DNA of 64,000 nt, from positions 28,368 through 92,367 of the forward strand of contig JAEYWX010000031.1 of assembly GCA_023428755.1 (NCBI GenBank), read 5' to 3'. This DNA is from Bacteroidota bacterium (GTDB taxonomy: Bacteria; Bacteroidota; Bacteroidia; Chitinophagales; Chitinophagaceae). Below the pieces are notes generated by a model. That model did no database searches. It was not told the DNA's origin and saw only the letters and a program-made list of their open reading frames with translations. Position numbers and translations under genes: made by a program. Positions 36,951-45,913 of the stretch are shown one piece after another (position 1 is the stretch's first letter; every line of letters begins with the position of its first letter).

Positions 36951-36989
36951 ATAAAAATGAAGAAGCCCCCTTTCGGAGGCCTCTTCTTC
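36951..36989 (-). terminator. Imperfect terminator of the T9SS cargo gene at 37027
   Basis: GAAGAAG (36959-36965) pairs with CTTCTTC (36983-36989), with GCC/GGC pairing inside. On the minus strand it is followed by CATTTTTAT. The ~210 bases between it and the next start at 36739 hold no convincing gene. Confidence 0.6.
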
Positions 36990-36994
36990 TTCGG

Positions 36995-37019
36995 TTTTAT
37001 CTGGTTTTTCCTGTCCAAA
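36995..37019 (-). repeat. Direct repeat copy 1 (3'-flank of T9SS cargo gene)
   Basis: Contains TTATCTGGTTTTTCCT, which recurs at 38826-38841 next to another minus-oriented hairpin. The matches continue on both sides with a few substitutions. Confidence 0.6.
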
Positions 37020-37026
37020 GAACTAT

Positions 37027-38505
37027 TTATTGAACTACGATTCGCTCAGTAATCACTTCACCTGTTTCACGCATATTTATGCGTAACATATAGATACCAG
37101 GTTTCATATTGTTGATCTGCAGATTGCGTACGTTGATACCGCTCCACTGTTGAACTGCTTTACCGGTATAGTCATTCAAAGTCACATCCATTTTACCTGC
37201 GCTTTCAGGAATGGCCACATTGGCTGTACCACGGTTTGGATTCGGGTAAATTGAAATCACTAATTGACTGTTTCCTGCACGTACTGCTTTTACTTCACTG
37301 TAAGTTGCACGGCCGTCAAAATCAATCTGGCGCAAGCGGTAGTAGGTAACACCTTTTGGTAAAGTGAGATTATCATCAAAATTGTAGCTGTAAGCTGTGC
37401 CATTTCCGTTTGGAGCTTTTGAATCTACAAACCCGATCTTTTGATATTGACCGTTACCGATACGACGCTCAATCTCAAAACCATCATTGTTTTCTTCAAG
37501 CAATGTTTCCCAGGTAAGGTTTACTTTACCGCTGCGCATTACTGCGTTGAAGCTTTTTAATGATACAGGCAATGTTGAACAGGTATTTGTTAGTTGACCT
37601 GTTACGGCAGCTACCCCCACAGTTGAAGGTGTTACACGTACTAAAAGATTTTTAGTTGAATTTGGGTCGCCATTTGCCAACGGAATAGCATTGTCAAAAT
37701 CTGTGTATCTGGACAATCCTATTGGAGCACCAACGGTAGAAGTAGCAAATGCCTGAGGGGCTGGCGTTAAATTAACATCTGGGCCGTCAATTATATTATT
37801 GCTATTTACATCGATATAAACCTGATAGGTACCAACAATACCAGCCGGCATACCCGGAGGATTCTGGTAGTTTGCATCAATGATTAAATCATAATTCAAT
37901 GGATTACCCTGAACTGCGCAATCAATTTTACCACCAATACTAACTAGGTAAGGAGTGAAGTTAGAAGTACTATAACACTGAATACCATTACTGGCAGCAT
38001 TTGTGCCACCTATGTACAGTACAATGTTATTAGAAGCGCAAGGAAGTGAAGAAAGAAACTTAACACCGGTAAGTGTAAAGGTTGTTCCACCTGTAGCAGG
38101 AGTTGTTGAAAGCGTGTATCCTGTTTGAGGAGTTAAACCCGTTCCACCAATACCTGTACCATAAATAGACCAAGTGCCGGAGTTATAAGCAAGTGCGATA
38201 TAAGCTCCTAAATTTCCAGTAGCACCAGTTGGCTCACTGCCACATGAAAAACCAGCAGGAAATGAGTTATTAAAGAAATAGAAATTAACATACTTAACCC
38301 CGCTGTTATGGCTAAGCGTAAAGGTAACATTGGTAGTTTTCTGACACTGGCCATTTACTTCATCAATTTGAGATACAGCAGATGAAATGTTTGTTGCTGC
38401 AATACTGCAGTTGTTAGGGCCGCCGCTACATACCAATTGAGCGTTGACTTCTAAAAAAAGAAGACTTGATAAAACTGTTAAGAAACTGAGTAAAAACTTT
38501 TTCAT
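37027..38505 (-). CDS. Secreted protein with T9SS type A sorting domain (paralogue 2)
   Basis: A 492-residue protein with signal peptide (1-22, ending LEVNAQ). It has a Cys-containing beta-rich N-terminal region (NCSIAATNISSAVSQ, then a Gly/Thr-rich stretch), a fibronectin-like linker (LTWETLLEENNDGFEIERR) and a type A sorting domain (SIYPNPNRGTANVAI, VTLNDYTGKAV, MKPGIYMLRINMR, ITERIVVQ). It shares its whole architecture with the gene at 35162, so the two look like a tandem duplication that has since diverged. Role unknown; the localisation call is firm, the function is not. Confidence 0.85.
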   Translation of the reverse strand: MKKFLLSFLTVLSSLLFLEVNAQLVCSGGPNNCSIAATNISSAVSQIDEVNGQCQKTTNVTFTLSHNSGVKYVNFYFFNNSFPAGFSCGSEPTGATGNLGAYIALAYNSGTWSIYGTGIGGTGLTPQTGYTLSTTPATGGTTFTLTGVKFLSSLPCASNNIVLYIGGTNAASNGIQCYSTSNFTPYLVSIGGKIDCAVQGNPLNYDLIIDANYQNPPGMPAGIVGTYQVYIDVNSNNIIDGPDVNLTPAPQAFATSTVGAPIGLSRYTDFDNAIPLANGDPNSTKNLLVRVTPSTVGVAAVTGQLTNTCSTLPVSLKSFNAVMRSGKVNLTWETLLEENNDGFEIERRIGNGQYQKIGFVDSKAPNGNGTAYSYNFDDNLTLPKGVTYYRLRQIDFDGRATYSEVKAVRAGNSQLVISIYPNPNRGTANVAIPESAGKMDVTLNDYTGKAVQQWSGINVRNLQINNMKPGIYMLRINMRETGEVITERIVVQ

Positions 38506-38785
38506 AAAAAAGGTTTAGAGGTAAAAAATCAGAGGTAATTCGAAGGACACCTTTTGAAAAAGTTATTCAAGGGAATTAGACGAATACAATTTTACATGTA
38601 CCACCTGCAATAATTCAAAGGAAGCTTGGAGTACGTATTAACAATAAAAAGTGAAAAATTGATAGAGGATTGGGAGAATGTTCGTAGGAGGGATTAATTA
38701 GAGTACGAAAATAATGAGCAGTTTTTATATATGCAAATTCAAGCCCGTTTATTTCATATGAATTTAAAAAAAGTTGCAGCAAATT

Positions 38786-38810
38786 AAAAACCCCACTTAC
38801 GTGGGGCTTT
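38786..38810 (-). terminator. Minus-oriented terminator hairpin in the 38.5-39.1 kb gap
   Basis: CCCCAC (38791-38796) and GTGGGG (38801-38806), with flanking AAA/TTT pairing and a T-run on the minus strand. No gene ends immediately upstream; the nearest minus-strand gene is cmk, ending at 39132, so the hairpin implies either a ~320-base cmk 3' UTR or a lost gene/ncRNA. Confidence 0.7.
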
Positions 38811-38825
38811 CATTTTGTTTTGATC

Positions 38826-38849
38826 TTATCTGGTTTTTCCTATCAAAAA
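38826..38849 (-). repeat. Direct repeat copy 2
   Basis: TTATCTGGTTTTTCCT plus a similar right flank, matching 36998-37013. In both places it lies on the promoter-distal side of a minus-strand gene slot and beside a terminator hairpin. Confidence 0.6.
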
Positions 38850-39131
38850 AAGTTACTAAACATAATTCCGGAACAATCAATTTTGATGTAATATATTTTG
38901 AAGAACATCAAAACTTTCTGTTAGAAGGTGTTACAATTTATAGATACTACGCAACAAAGCGAATCATAAGTATATGATCTTGTAATTACTAATAAAAAAC
39001 TGGATTGTTAGATGATCGGATTTTATGGAGGTTAGTAGGATATCGTACGAACAGACATGAAGATAATTGTTGAATTTGAAACAACAAAGTTTTTATACTA
39101 CTATTTATAAATTCCCATTACAGGCATTTCA

Positions 39132-39815
39132 TTACTGCTTCATCCTTACATACTTAAGCGCTAATTGCAACTGCTGCTGTGGTGTTATATCGGTGTTGTC
39201 GATCACGATTGCATCTGCTGCTTTTTGGAGGGGGCTAACTTCCCTGTGCGAATCAATGTAGTCACGCATTTCAAGGTTGGCCTTCACTTCTTCAATTGTA
39301 ATGTTGGGATTTTTCTCATATAATTCTTTGAACCTGCGTTCAACACGAACCGCATTATCAGCTGTCATAAATATCTTTAATTCGGCTCCGGGAAAAACGG
39401 TGGTTCCAATATCCCGACCATCCATTACAATTCCTTTTTGAGCTCCCATTTGCTGTTGCCGTTCTACCGCAAAGGAGCGAACTGCAGCAATGGCCGCCAC
39501 ATCACTTACTTTTTCAGCCACCACCAAGTCCCGGATCACGTATTCAATATTTTCGCCATTGAGATAAATTTCAGAAACACCGGTATTACTGTTGGGTTTA
39601 AACTCCAGTTCAATATCGTTCAATGCCTGTTTTACTTCCTCTTCGCTTGTCCAATCGATATGATTCCGTAAAAAATAAAGTGTGATGGCACGGTACATGG
39701 CACCGCTGTCAATATAGATATAACCTAACTCTTTGGCCAGTTGCTTGGCCAATGTACTTTTTCCGCAACTCGACCACCCATCAATAGCTATTGTAATTTT
39801 CGTTGTTTGTTCCAC
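39132..39815 (-). CDS. cmk: Cytidylate kinase
   Basis: A 227-residue P-loop kinase that phosphorylates CMP/dCMP. Motifs: Walker A IDGWSSCGKSTLAKQLA, IDSGAMYRAITLYFL, VMDGRDIGTTVFPGAELK and the LID region with RRFKELYEK. The start is GTG at 39815; a -7 box TAGTTTTG lies only four bases upstream of it. The length matches the bacterial family. Confidence 0.94.
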   Translation of the reverse strand: MEQTTKITIAIDGWSSCGKSTLAKQLAKELGYIYIDSGAMYRAITLYFLRNHIDWTSEEEVKQALNDIELEFKPNSNTGVSEIYLNGENIEYVIRDLVVAEKVSDVAAIAAVRSFAVERQQQMGAQKGIVMDGRDIGTTVFPGAELKIFMTADNAVRVERRFKELYEKNPNITIEEVKANLEMRDYIDSHREVSPLQKAADAIVIDNTDITPQQQLQLALKYVRMKQ

Positions 39816-39819
39816 CGGG

Positions 39820-39827
39820 CAAAACTA
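39820..39827 (-). promoter_or_regulatory. -7 box directly before cmk
   Basis: The plus strand reads CAAAACTA, giving TAGTTTTG on the minus strand, four bases from the GTG start: another example of an extremely short leader. Confidence 0.55.
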
Positions 39828-39829
39828 AT

Positions 39830-39858
39830 TAAAAACCCCGCTGTAAGAGCGGGGTTTT
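39830..39858 (-). terminator. Terminator of clpC
   Basis: AAAACCCCGCT (39832-39842) and AGCGGGGTTTT (39848-39858), with a T-run on the minus strand just after the ClpC stop (39877). Confidence 0.85.
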
Positions 39859-39876
39859 GTGAAGGTTGACAACCTT

Positions 39877-42414
39877 TTATGCTTCCGATGACTTCGTTGA
39901 CTTTTTCGATTTTTCTTTAAAAGTGAATTTGATCACCTGGTTTTCTTTGTCGAGATCAGCTACTAATACATCACCATCCTTAATGTTCATATTCAGGATT
40001 TCCTCTGCTAACGGATCTTCCAAATATTTCTGAATAGCTCTGTGCAGCGGACGGGCCCCAAACTGAGAATCATACCCTTTATCAGAAATAAATTCCTTCG
40101 CTTCTTCGGTAAGTTCCAGTGCAAATCCGAGATTTTTCAACCGTTCACTTACACCCTTCATCAAAATATCAATGATACGGAAGATGTGTTCTTTTGTAAG
40201 CGAATTAAAGATCATCACATCATCGATCCTGTTCAGGAACTCAGGAGAGAAGGTTTTCTTCAATGCCTTTTCAATCACGGCTTTGTTATTCTCTTCTGCA
40301 TTTTGCATACGGGTGGCAGTAGCAAAACCTACGCCTTCTCCGAAATCTTTCAACTGGCGAACACCAATGTTCGACGTCATGATGATGAGCGTATTCTTGA
40401 AATCAACTTTACGGCCCAAACCATCGGTTAACTGTCCATCGTCCAACACCTGTAATAAAATGTTGTAGATATCCGGATGTGCTTTTTCAATTTCATCCAG
40501 CAACACTACCGAATAAGGCTTGCGACGCACACGCTCAGTTAATTGACCACCTTCTTCATACCCCACATAGCCGGGAGGCGCACCAATCAAGCGGCTTACG
40601 GTGAACTTTTCCATGTACTCACTCATATCAATACGAATAAGTGCATCTTCACTATCGAACATGTAACGGGCTAAAGCACGGGCTAACTCGGTTTTACCAA
40701 CACCTGTAGGACCCAGGAAAATAAATGTTCCGATCGGCTTTTTCGGGTCTTTCAATCCTACCCTGTTCCGCTGAATGGCTTTCACCACTTTGCTGATGGC
40801 TTCATCCTGTCCAATGACAGCACCTTGCAGATCATCGGCCATACGACGGAGCTTATCAGTTTCTGCCTGCACCATTCGTTTCACTGGAATACCCGTCATC
40901 ATACTCACCACTTCAGCAATCGCTTCTTCATCAATTGGATAACGCTTGTGCTTACTTTCTTCTTCCCATTTCGCTTTCGCTTTTTCCAGTTCCTCACCTA
41001 AGCGCTTCTCGGTATCACGCAGTGATGCTGCTTCTTCAAAACGCTGGCTCTTCACTACTTTATTTTTTTCCAGTTTGATGTCCTCGATCTTTTTCTCCAG
41101 ATCAAGAATTTCCTGAGGTACATTGATGTTCTTCAAATGCACTCTTGCACCAACTTCATCCAACACATCAATTGCTTTATCGGGCAGCAAACGATCAGTC
41201 ATATAACGATCACTCAGCTTTACACAAGCTGTAATTGCTTCATCGTTGTAAGCAACATTGTGAAACTCTTCATACTTGGCTTTGATATTATGAAGTATCT
41301 GAACTGTTTCATCAATACTTGGCGGATCAATGATCACTTTCTGAAAACGACGGTCTAATGCACCATCTTTTTCAATATACATTCTGTATTCATCCAACGT
41401 TGACGCACCGATACACTGCAACTCACCTCTTGACAAAGCCGGTTTGAAAATGTTGGAAGCATCCAATGAACCACTTGCTCCTCCTGCTCCAACGATGGTA
41501 TGAATTTCATCGATGAACAGGATCACATCTCTGTTTTTCTCCAACTCATTCATGATCGCTTTCATCCGCTCTTCAAATTGACCACGGTATTTCGTACCGG
41601 CCACCAAAGCTGCCAGATCCAGCGATACAACACGCTTGTCATACAACACACGGGACACCTTACGTTGTACGATGCGCAGTGCAAGACCTTCAACAATTGC
41701 CGTTTTACCAACACCGGGCTCGCCGATCAAAATCGGGTTGTTCTTTTTACGACGTGAAAGGATTTGTGATACACGCTCAATTTCTGCTTCACGGCCTACG
41801 ATAGGATCGAGTGAGCCATTTTCAGCGAGGCGTGTAATATCTCTACCAAAATTATCCAGCACCGGCGTTTTGCTTTTCGCACCTGCCTGCTGCTTGGAAC
41901 GTGATTGTGAATACTTCGACTTTTCGTCGTCAAAATCTTCTTCGCCGGGGTCATCGTACTCAGCACGGGGGTCGTTTGATTTTACCATACCTAAATCGTT
42001 TCTGAAAATATCGTAATCAATTTCAAACTGGTTTAAAATCTGCGTAGCAATATTTTCTTTGTTCTTTAATATTGATAACATCAGGTGTTCTGTTTCCACC
42101 TGCGGGCTTTTCAGCGCTTTTGCTTCGAGAACCGTAACACGAATTACTTTCTCTGCCTGCTTGGTGAGTGGCAGGCTGTTGATGTTCGCAATGTTTTTTC
42201 CTGTTTTATCTTTTACTGCCAGTTCAATTTCCTTTCGCAGTTCGTAGAGGTCAACATGGAGGTTTTTTAATACTTTAATAGCAGTGTTTTCTCCTTCCCT
42301 GATCATCCCTAATACAAGATGTTCAGTTCCGATAAAATCATTTCCAAGCCGCAACGCTTCTTCCCTGCTGAACGAAATGATCTCTTTTACTTGTGTTGAA
42401 AAATTATGATCCAT
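39877..42414 (-). CDS. clpC: ATP-dependent Clp protease ATP-binding subunit ClpC
   Basis: An 845-residue AAA+ unfoldase that feeds proteins to ClpP. Domains: Clp N-domain repeats (about 1-150), an acidic linker (DDPGEEDFDDEKSK), AAA-1 with Walker A GEPGVGKTAIVEG and ILFIDEIHTIVGAGG, a UVR/middle domain around LEKKIEDIKLEKNKVVKSQRF, AAA-2 with GPTGVGKTELARALA and VVLLDEIEKAHPD, and a C-terminal D2-small domain. The length and middle domain are typical for ClpC rather than ClpB. It is a single-gene unit divergent from the STAS gene. Confidence 0.95.
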   Translation of the reverse strand: MDHNFSTQVKEIISFSREEALRLGNDFIGTEHLVLGMIREGENTAIKVLKNLHVDLYELRKEIELAVKDKTGKNIANINSLPLTKQAEKVIRVTVLEAKALKSPQVETEHLMLSILKNKENIATQILNQFEIDYDIFRNDLGMVKSNDPRAEYDDPGEEDFDDEKSKYSQSRSKQQAGAKSKTPVLDNFGRDITRLAENGSLDPIVGREAEIERVSQILSRRKKNNPILIGEPGVGKTAIVEGLALRIVQRKVSRVLYDKRVVSLDLAALVAGTKYRGQFEERMKAIMNELEKNRDVILFIDEIHTIVGAGGASGSLDASNIFKPALSRGELQCIGASTLDEYRMYIEKDGALDRRFQKVIIDPPSIDETVQILHNIKAKYEEFHNVAYNDEAITACVKLSDRYMTDRLLPDKAIDVLDEVGARVHLKNINVPQEILDLEKKIEDIKLEKNKVVKSQRFEEAASLRDTEKRLGEELEKAKAKWEEESKHKRYPIDEEAIAEVVSMMTGIPVKRMVQAETDKLRRMADDLQGAVIGQDEAISKVVKAIQRNRVGLKDPKKPIGTFIFLGPTGVGKTELARALARYMFDSEDALIRIDMSEYMEKFTVSRLIGAPPGYVGYEEGGQLTERVRRKPYSVVLLDEIEKAHPDIYNILLQVLDDGQLTDGLGRKVDFKNTLIIMTSNIGVRQLKDFGEGVGFATATRMQNAEENNKAVIEKALKKTFSPEFLNRIDDVMIFNSLTKEHIFRIIDILMKGVSERLKNLGFALELTEEAKEFISDKGYDSQFGARPLHRAIQKYLEDPLAEEILNMNIKDGDVLVADLDKENQVIKFTFKEKSKKSTKSSEA

Positions 42415-42447
42415 AGATGGATATTCGGTTTTTACAATTATAACGAA

Positions 42448-42455
42448 TAATTTTG
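42448..42455 (+). promoter_or_regulatory. -7 box for the STAS-rnz pair
   Basis: TAATTTTG, 43 bases upstream of ATG 42499 in the spacer divergent from clpC. Confidence 0.5.
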
Positions 42456-42498
42456 ATCGAAGTTTGCTTTAAGTTACACACTATCTGTTAATAATACT

Positions 42499-42885
42499 AT
42501 GACAGTCAAAATTGATACCAAGGAGAAATTCCATGTTTTAACACCCACAGATTCGGTGCTTTCTGAAAATATGACAGGAGAATTCAGCCAATTGTTGCGT
42601 GACTGCCTGAAAAAGGAAGTAAAAAACGTTGTGTTGAACCTTGAAAACGTAACAGCGATTGATGAACCAATTGCCGAAACCATCCTGAATTGCCAACAGG
42701 AGTTTTACGAGCAGCAGCGTTCCTTTGTAATTTGTGAGATGAAGCCTGAGGTGGAGCAATACTTTGATGAGAAGGAAATGCTGGACCTTGTAAATTATAC
42801 TCCTACCGAAAGTGAAGCCTGGGATATTGTGCAGATGGAAGAGATCGAACGTGAATTATTTGGTGATGAAGAAGAGATCAATTAA
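42499..42885 (+). CDS. STAS-domain protein (anti-sigma factor antagonist-like) lacking the phospho-Ser
   Basis: A 128-residue protein with the STAS fold: beta-strand KFHVLTPTDSVLSENMTGEF, helix, then VKNVVLNLENVTAIDEPIAE. In anti-sigma antagonists the latter reads as a strand ending in DSSG with a phosphorylatable Ser; here the site is DEPI, so the regulated Ser is missing. The acidic C-terminal tail is EEIERELFGDEEEIN. It is 44 bases upstream of the RNase Z gene on the same strand, so probably one operon. It may act as a constitutive or structural STAS module; its partner is not visible here. Confidence 0.75.
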   Translation: MTVKIDTKEKFHVLTPTDSVLSENMTGEFSQLLRDCLKKEVKNVVLNLENVTAIDEPIAETILNCQQEFYEQQRSFVICEMKPEVEQYFDEKEMLDLVNYTPTESEAWDIVQMEEIERELFGDEEEIN

Positions 42886-42929
42886 CATTTTGAAAAACAT
42901 ACTTACAAACCACAAAACCATTTTTGCAC

Positions 42930-43832
42930 ATGCTGGCTGTTACAATTCTTGGAAATAATTCTGCCATTCCTGCATTTGGTCGACACCCTACTTCGCAAAT
43001 TATAACAACAGCCGATGATATGCTCATGTTTGATTGCGGCGAAGGAACGCAAATTCAAATCCTGAACTACCGCATCAAACGCAGCCGCATCAACCACATC
43101 TTTATTTCCCATTTGCACGGCGATCATTATTTTGGTTTGATCGGCTTACTCAACAGTTTTGCCTTGCTGGGCCGCATTCAGCCATTGCATGTGTACGGAC
43201 CTGCTCCCTTACTGGAAATTATTCAACTGCAGTTCCGCATATCCAATACAACACTACCCTTTGCATTTACATTTCATCCCATTGAAAAACCGGGATTGTT
43301 GTTGGGCGCAAAAAGTTACACAGTTGAATGTTTTGCTACCCAACACCGGATTGAATGCTGGGGGTTTATCGTACGTGAAAAAAGACATCCCCGCAAAATT
43401 GATATAGAAAAAGTAAAGGCACATGATGTGCCTCCCGCAGTGTATCCTCAACTTCAGGATGGAGAAGATTATGTAACGGATGATGGAAGGTTGATCAAAA
43501 ACGAATTACTCACCATTGAAAATGTAAAACCAAAAAGTTATGCCTTTTGTGCCGACACGGTGTATGATGAAAGCCTGTGCGGTATTATTGCCGGTGCCGA
43601 TTTGATGTATCATGAAACTACCTACCCGGCAGCATTGGTTGAAAAAGCAGCTGAACGTTTTCATTCAACTACAAAACAAGCGGCAACCATTGCATTAAAA
43701 GCGAATGCAAGAAAACTTCTCATTGGTCATTTCTCCGCAAAATTTGAGAATTTGTTACAGTTTGAAAGCGAAGCAAAGGAAGTGTTCAGCAATACCGAAC
43801 TGGCAACAGAAGGAACAACTTATTTGGTTTGA
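42930..43832 (+). CDS. rnz: Ribonuclease Z
   Basis: A 300-residue metallo-beta-lactamase-fold endonuclease that trims the 3' ends of tRNA precursors. Zinc ligands: SHLHGDHYFGLIG (HxHxDH), then ADTVYDE and the late HETTYP and GHFSAKFE motifs. The start is ATG 42930 (MLAVTILGNNSAIPAFGRH), the canonical N-terminus. A degenerate -7 box (CATTTTTG, 42919-42926) ends three bases before it. Here, where CCA is not encoded in the tRNA gene at 17113, such 3' processing is needed. The stop overlaps the convergent esterase by 13 bases. Confidence 0.93.
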   Translation: MLAVTILGNNSAIPAFGRHPTSQIITTADDMLMFDCGEGTQIQILNYRIKRSRINHIFISHLHGDHYFGLIGLLNSFALLGRIQPLHVYGPAPLLEIIQLQFRISNTTLPFAFTFHPIEKPGLLLGAKSYTVECFATQHRIECWGFIVREKRHPRKIDIEKVKAHDVPPAVYPQLQDGEDYVTDDGRLIKNELLTIENVKPKSYAFCADTVYDESLCGIIAGADLMYHETTYPAALVEKAAERFHSTTKQAATIALKANARKLLIGHFSAKFENLLQFESEAKEVFSNTELATEGTTYLV

Positions 43833-44986
43833 TCGAACAGCCATTCGTAGAAATCGTCCATTTCTGTTTGCCAGAAACTTTCGTTGTGCTGTCCATCCTT
43901 TACCTGTTTATAAACAGTTCGTTTCAGCCCTTTTTGTTTTAACAGCGAATAGATTTGCCGCATATCTTTTGTCATTTCATCTCCTTCCCGTTCGCCACAT
44001 ACAAAGTAAACAGCCTGCTGAAAAGAGGAAATACCTTCGATCTTTTTTGTGAGCTCTGGTGCAATCCAAAAAGCAGGTGAAAACACGCCTGCATTACCAA
44101 ATACTTTTGGATATTTCAGCACTGCGTACAGCGAAATCAACCCGCCCATTGAACTGCCTGCAATGGACGTATTTGCTGCGTCAGGTTTAGTACGAAACCG
44201 CTGATCAATTTGCGGTTTCAACGTGTGTACCAAAAAATCGACATACGCATCGCCTTCGCCTTCTCCAAATCTTGATTTATAAGGATTGTATTCAGTTAAA
44301 CGTTTTGAATCGCCATGATCGATTCCGACAATGATGCATTGCTTGCGCAACTTTACCGTATCCATCATTTCATCAACACCCCATTCGCCGAACGATGATG
44401 TAAGCGCATCAAACAAGTTCTGCCCATCATGCATGTACAAAACCGGGTAGCGCTTGTTGGTAAATGCATAATTCCCGGGTAAGTATACCCAGATGCGACG
44501 TTTTCGATTTAATTGCGGCATAAAGAATGCCGTATCAAAAACAAATACATTTTTTGTTCGGGTTGATACGGGTGGACGTCCGGGAATATCATCGGCCCAT
44601 GCCTCTATTGAAATTACAAGTGTAGTATCTGAATTGATCTGCGCAATGCGGTTTTTGATTGATGTACCATTTGCAGCACATTCAACCTGCGTCCATGATC
44701 CACGGGTAATTTTATACTCCAACAGTCCTTTTGCAACATTGATGAGTTCAATGCTGTTCTGTTTATTTGCTTGTGAAAACCGGTAATTCTTCAAACCGGG
44801 ATTCCAGCCGTTCAAATTGCCGGCAACATACAACGTATCCTCTTCATGCGAAGTGGGCCGGTTTTGAATTTCAATTCGTACTTTATACTGCGCAACTGCG
44901 GTTGTGTTGAACAGGACCGCTGCCAGGAAAAAAATAACAGCTTTGTTTAACTTTTGCCAACTATGTGTGTTGCAAATTTTAACCAT
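43820..44986 (-). CDS. Secreted esterase, enterochelin-esterase/esterase D-like fold
   Basis: A 388-residue protein with signal peptide (about 1-33, ending AVAQ). Residues 35-125 form an E-set/CBM-like domain (VAGNLNGWNPGLKNYRF). The catalytic alpha/beta-hydrolase domain has YPVLYMHDGQNLFD, IVGIDHGD, the nucleophile elbow IAGSSMGGLISLY (Ser in GSSMG) and the late HNESFW containing the catalytic His. The family covers ferric-enterobactin, feruloyl and acetyl-xylan esterases; the substrate is not decidable. It overlaps the dapA stop by eight bases, so it is the last gene of the accA-dapA-esterase operon. Confidence 0.83.
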   Translation of the reverse strand: MVKICNTHSWQKLNKAVIFFLAAVLFNTTAVAQYKVRIEIQNRPTSHEEDTLYVAGNLNGWNPGLKNYRFSQANKQNSIELINVAKGLLEYKITRGSWTQVECAANGTSIKNRIAQINSDTTLVISIEAWADDIPGRPPVSTRTKNVFVFDTAFFMPQLNRKRRIWVYLPGNYAFTNKRYPVLYMHDGQNLFDALTSSFGEWGVDEMMDTVKLRKQCIIVGIDHGDSKRLTEYNPYKSRFGEGEGDAYVDFLVHTLKPQIDQRFRTKPDAANTSIAGSSMGGLISLYAVLKYPKVFGNAGVFSPAFWIAPELTKKIEGISSFQQAVYFVCGEREGDEMTKDMRQIYSLLKQKGLKRTVYKQVKDGQHNESFWQTEMDDFYEWLFDQTK

Positions 44987-45872
44987 TTGTGAGTTGCCCC
45001 ATGTATTGTTTCACCGATGTGTGAAGCCCTTCACTGAGGGGCACTACCGGTAAGCGGAGATAATTATCGATCAGTCCTAATTCAGTTAAAAATGCTTTTA
45101 CGCCCGCAGGATTGTTTTCGGCAAACAAGAGATCATATGCTTCCAGCATTTGATCGTTGAGTTGTTTTGCGGCTGCAAAATCACCTTTTAATGATAACCG
45201 TACCATTTCGCTGAATTCGTACGGCAAGCAGTTGGCAGCAACACTGATAACCCCTTCCATACCGCATGCGATTTGCGGCATCGCCAGTCCATCATCACCA
45301 CTCACAACCAGGAAATCCGCAGGTTTATCTTTCAATATCTGCATGCTCTGCAACATATCGCCACTTGCTTCTTTAATACCTGCAATCATTTCAAAATCGT
45401 TTGCCAAACGCAATGTAGTTGTGGCAGACATATTTCTGCCGGTACGTCCCGGCACATTGTATAAAATGATGGGCTTAGGTGTTACCTCAGCTAGAGCTTT
45501 GTAGTGCTGGTAAATTCCTTCTTGCGAAGGCTTGTTATAATAAGGACTTGCGCTTAAAACAGCAGCCGCATTTTCCAATGGAAATGTTTCAAGGTCTTTG
45601 ATGATCGATAGTGTGTTGTTACCACCAATACCTACCACAACGGGCACTCTGTTTGCAACAATTTCATTTGTAAAACGGATCAGTTCAAGTTTTTCTTCTT
45701 TACTCAACGTAGGTGTTTCGCCTGTTGTTCCCAGCGTAACAACATACTCAGCTCCTTTATCAATAACAAAGTTGATAACACGTTCAAGGGCAACAAAATC
45801 GATCTCCATATCCTGTTTGAATGGAGTAACTAAAGCAACACCTGTACCACGTAATTGATCCTGCAAACTCAT
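44979..45872 (-). CDS. dapA: 4-hydroxy-tetrahydrodipicolinate synthase
   Basis: A 297-residue class I aldolase that condenses pyruvate with aspartate semialdehyde in lysine/diaminopimelate synthesis. Motifs: GTGVALVTPF, GTTGETPTLSKEE, YYNKPSQEGIYQH, ILYNVPGRTGRN with the catalytic Tyr, and GIKEASGD with the Schiff-base Lys. The start is ATG 45872 (MSLQDQLRGTGVALV). The open frame runs 19 codons further, overlapping the accA end, without family similarity. Confidence 0.94.
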   Translation of the reverse strand: MSLQDQLRGTGVALVTPFKQDMEIDFVALERVINFVIDKGAEYVVTLGTTGETPTLSKEEKLELIRFTNEIVANRVPVVVGIGGNNTLSIIKDLETFPLENAAAVLSASPYYNKPSQEGIYQHYKALAEVTPKPIILYNVPGRTGRNMSATTTLRLANDFEMIAGIKEASGDMLQSMQILKDKPADFLVVSGDDGLAMPQIACGMEGVISVAANCLPYEFSEMVRLSLKGDFAAAKQLNDQMLEAYDLLFAENNPAGVKAFLTELGLIDNYLRLPVVPLSEGLHTSVKQYMGQLTNG

Positions 45873-45913
45873 AATGAAATAAAGAGAATTATAAATGTGA
45901 AGTTGAAAATGAT

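Larger units (their letters stand above)
38506..39131. other. A/T-rich intergenic region without a convincing gene
   Basis: 626 bases between the T9SS cargo start and the cmk stop. It contains the hairpin at 38786-38810 and the repeat copy at 38826-38849. The open frame 38774-38977 (67 codons) runs through the hairpin and repeat and has no ribosome-binding or family signal, so I do not call it. Nothing else is recognisable. Confidence 0.6.

Noticed and set aside
36852..37052. 66-codon open frame in the spacer of the T9SS cargo genes, similar in its C-terminal part to 38774-38977
   Set aside because: The similarity is explained by the shared terminator/repeat DNA; the frame reads through a hairpin and into the neighbouring gene, with no ribosome-binding signal.
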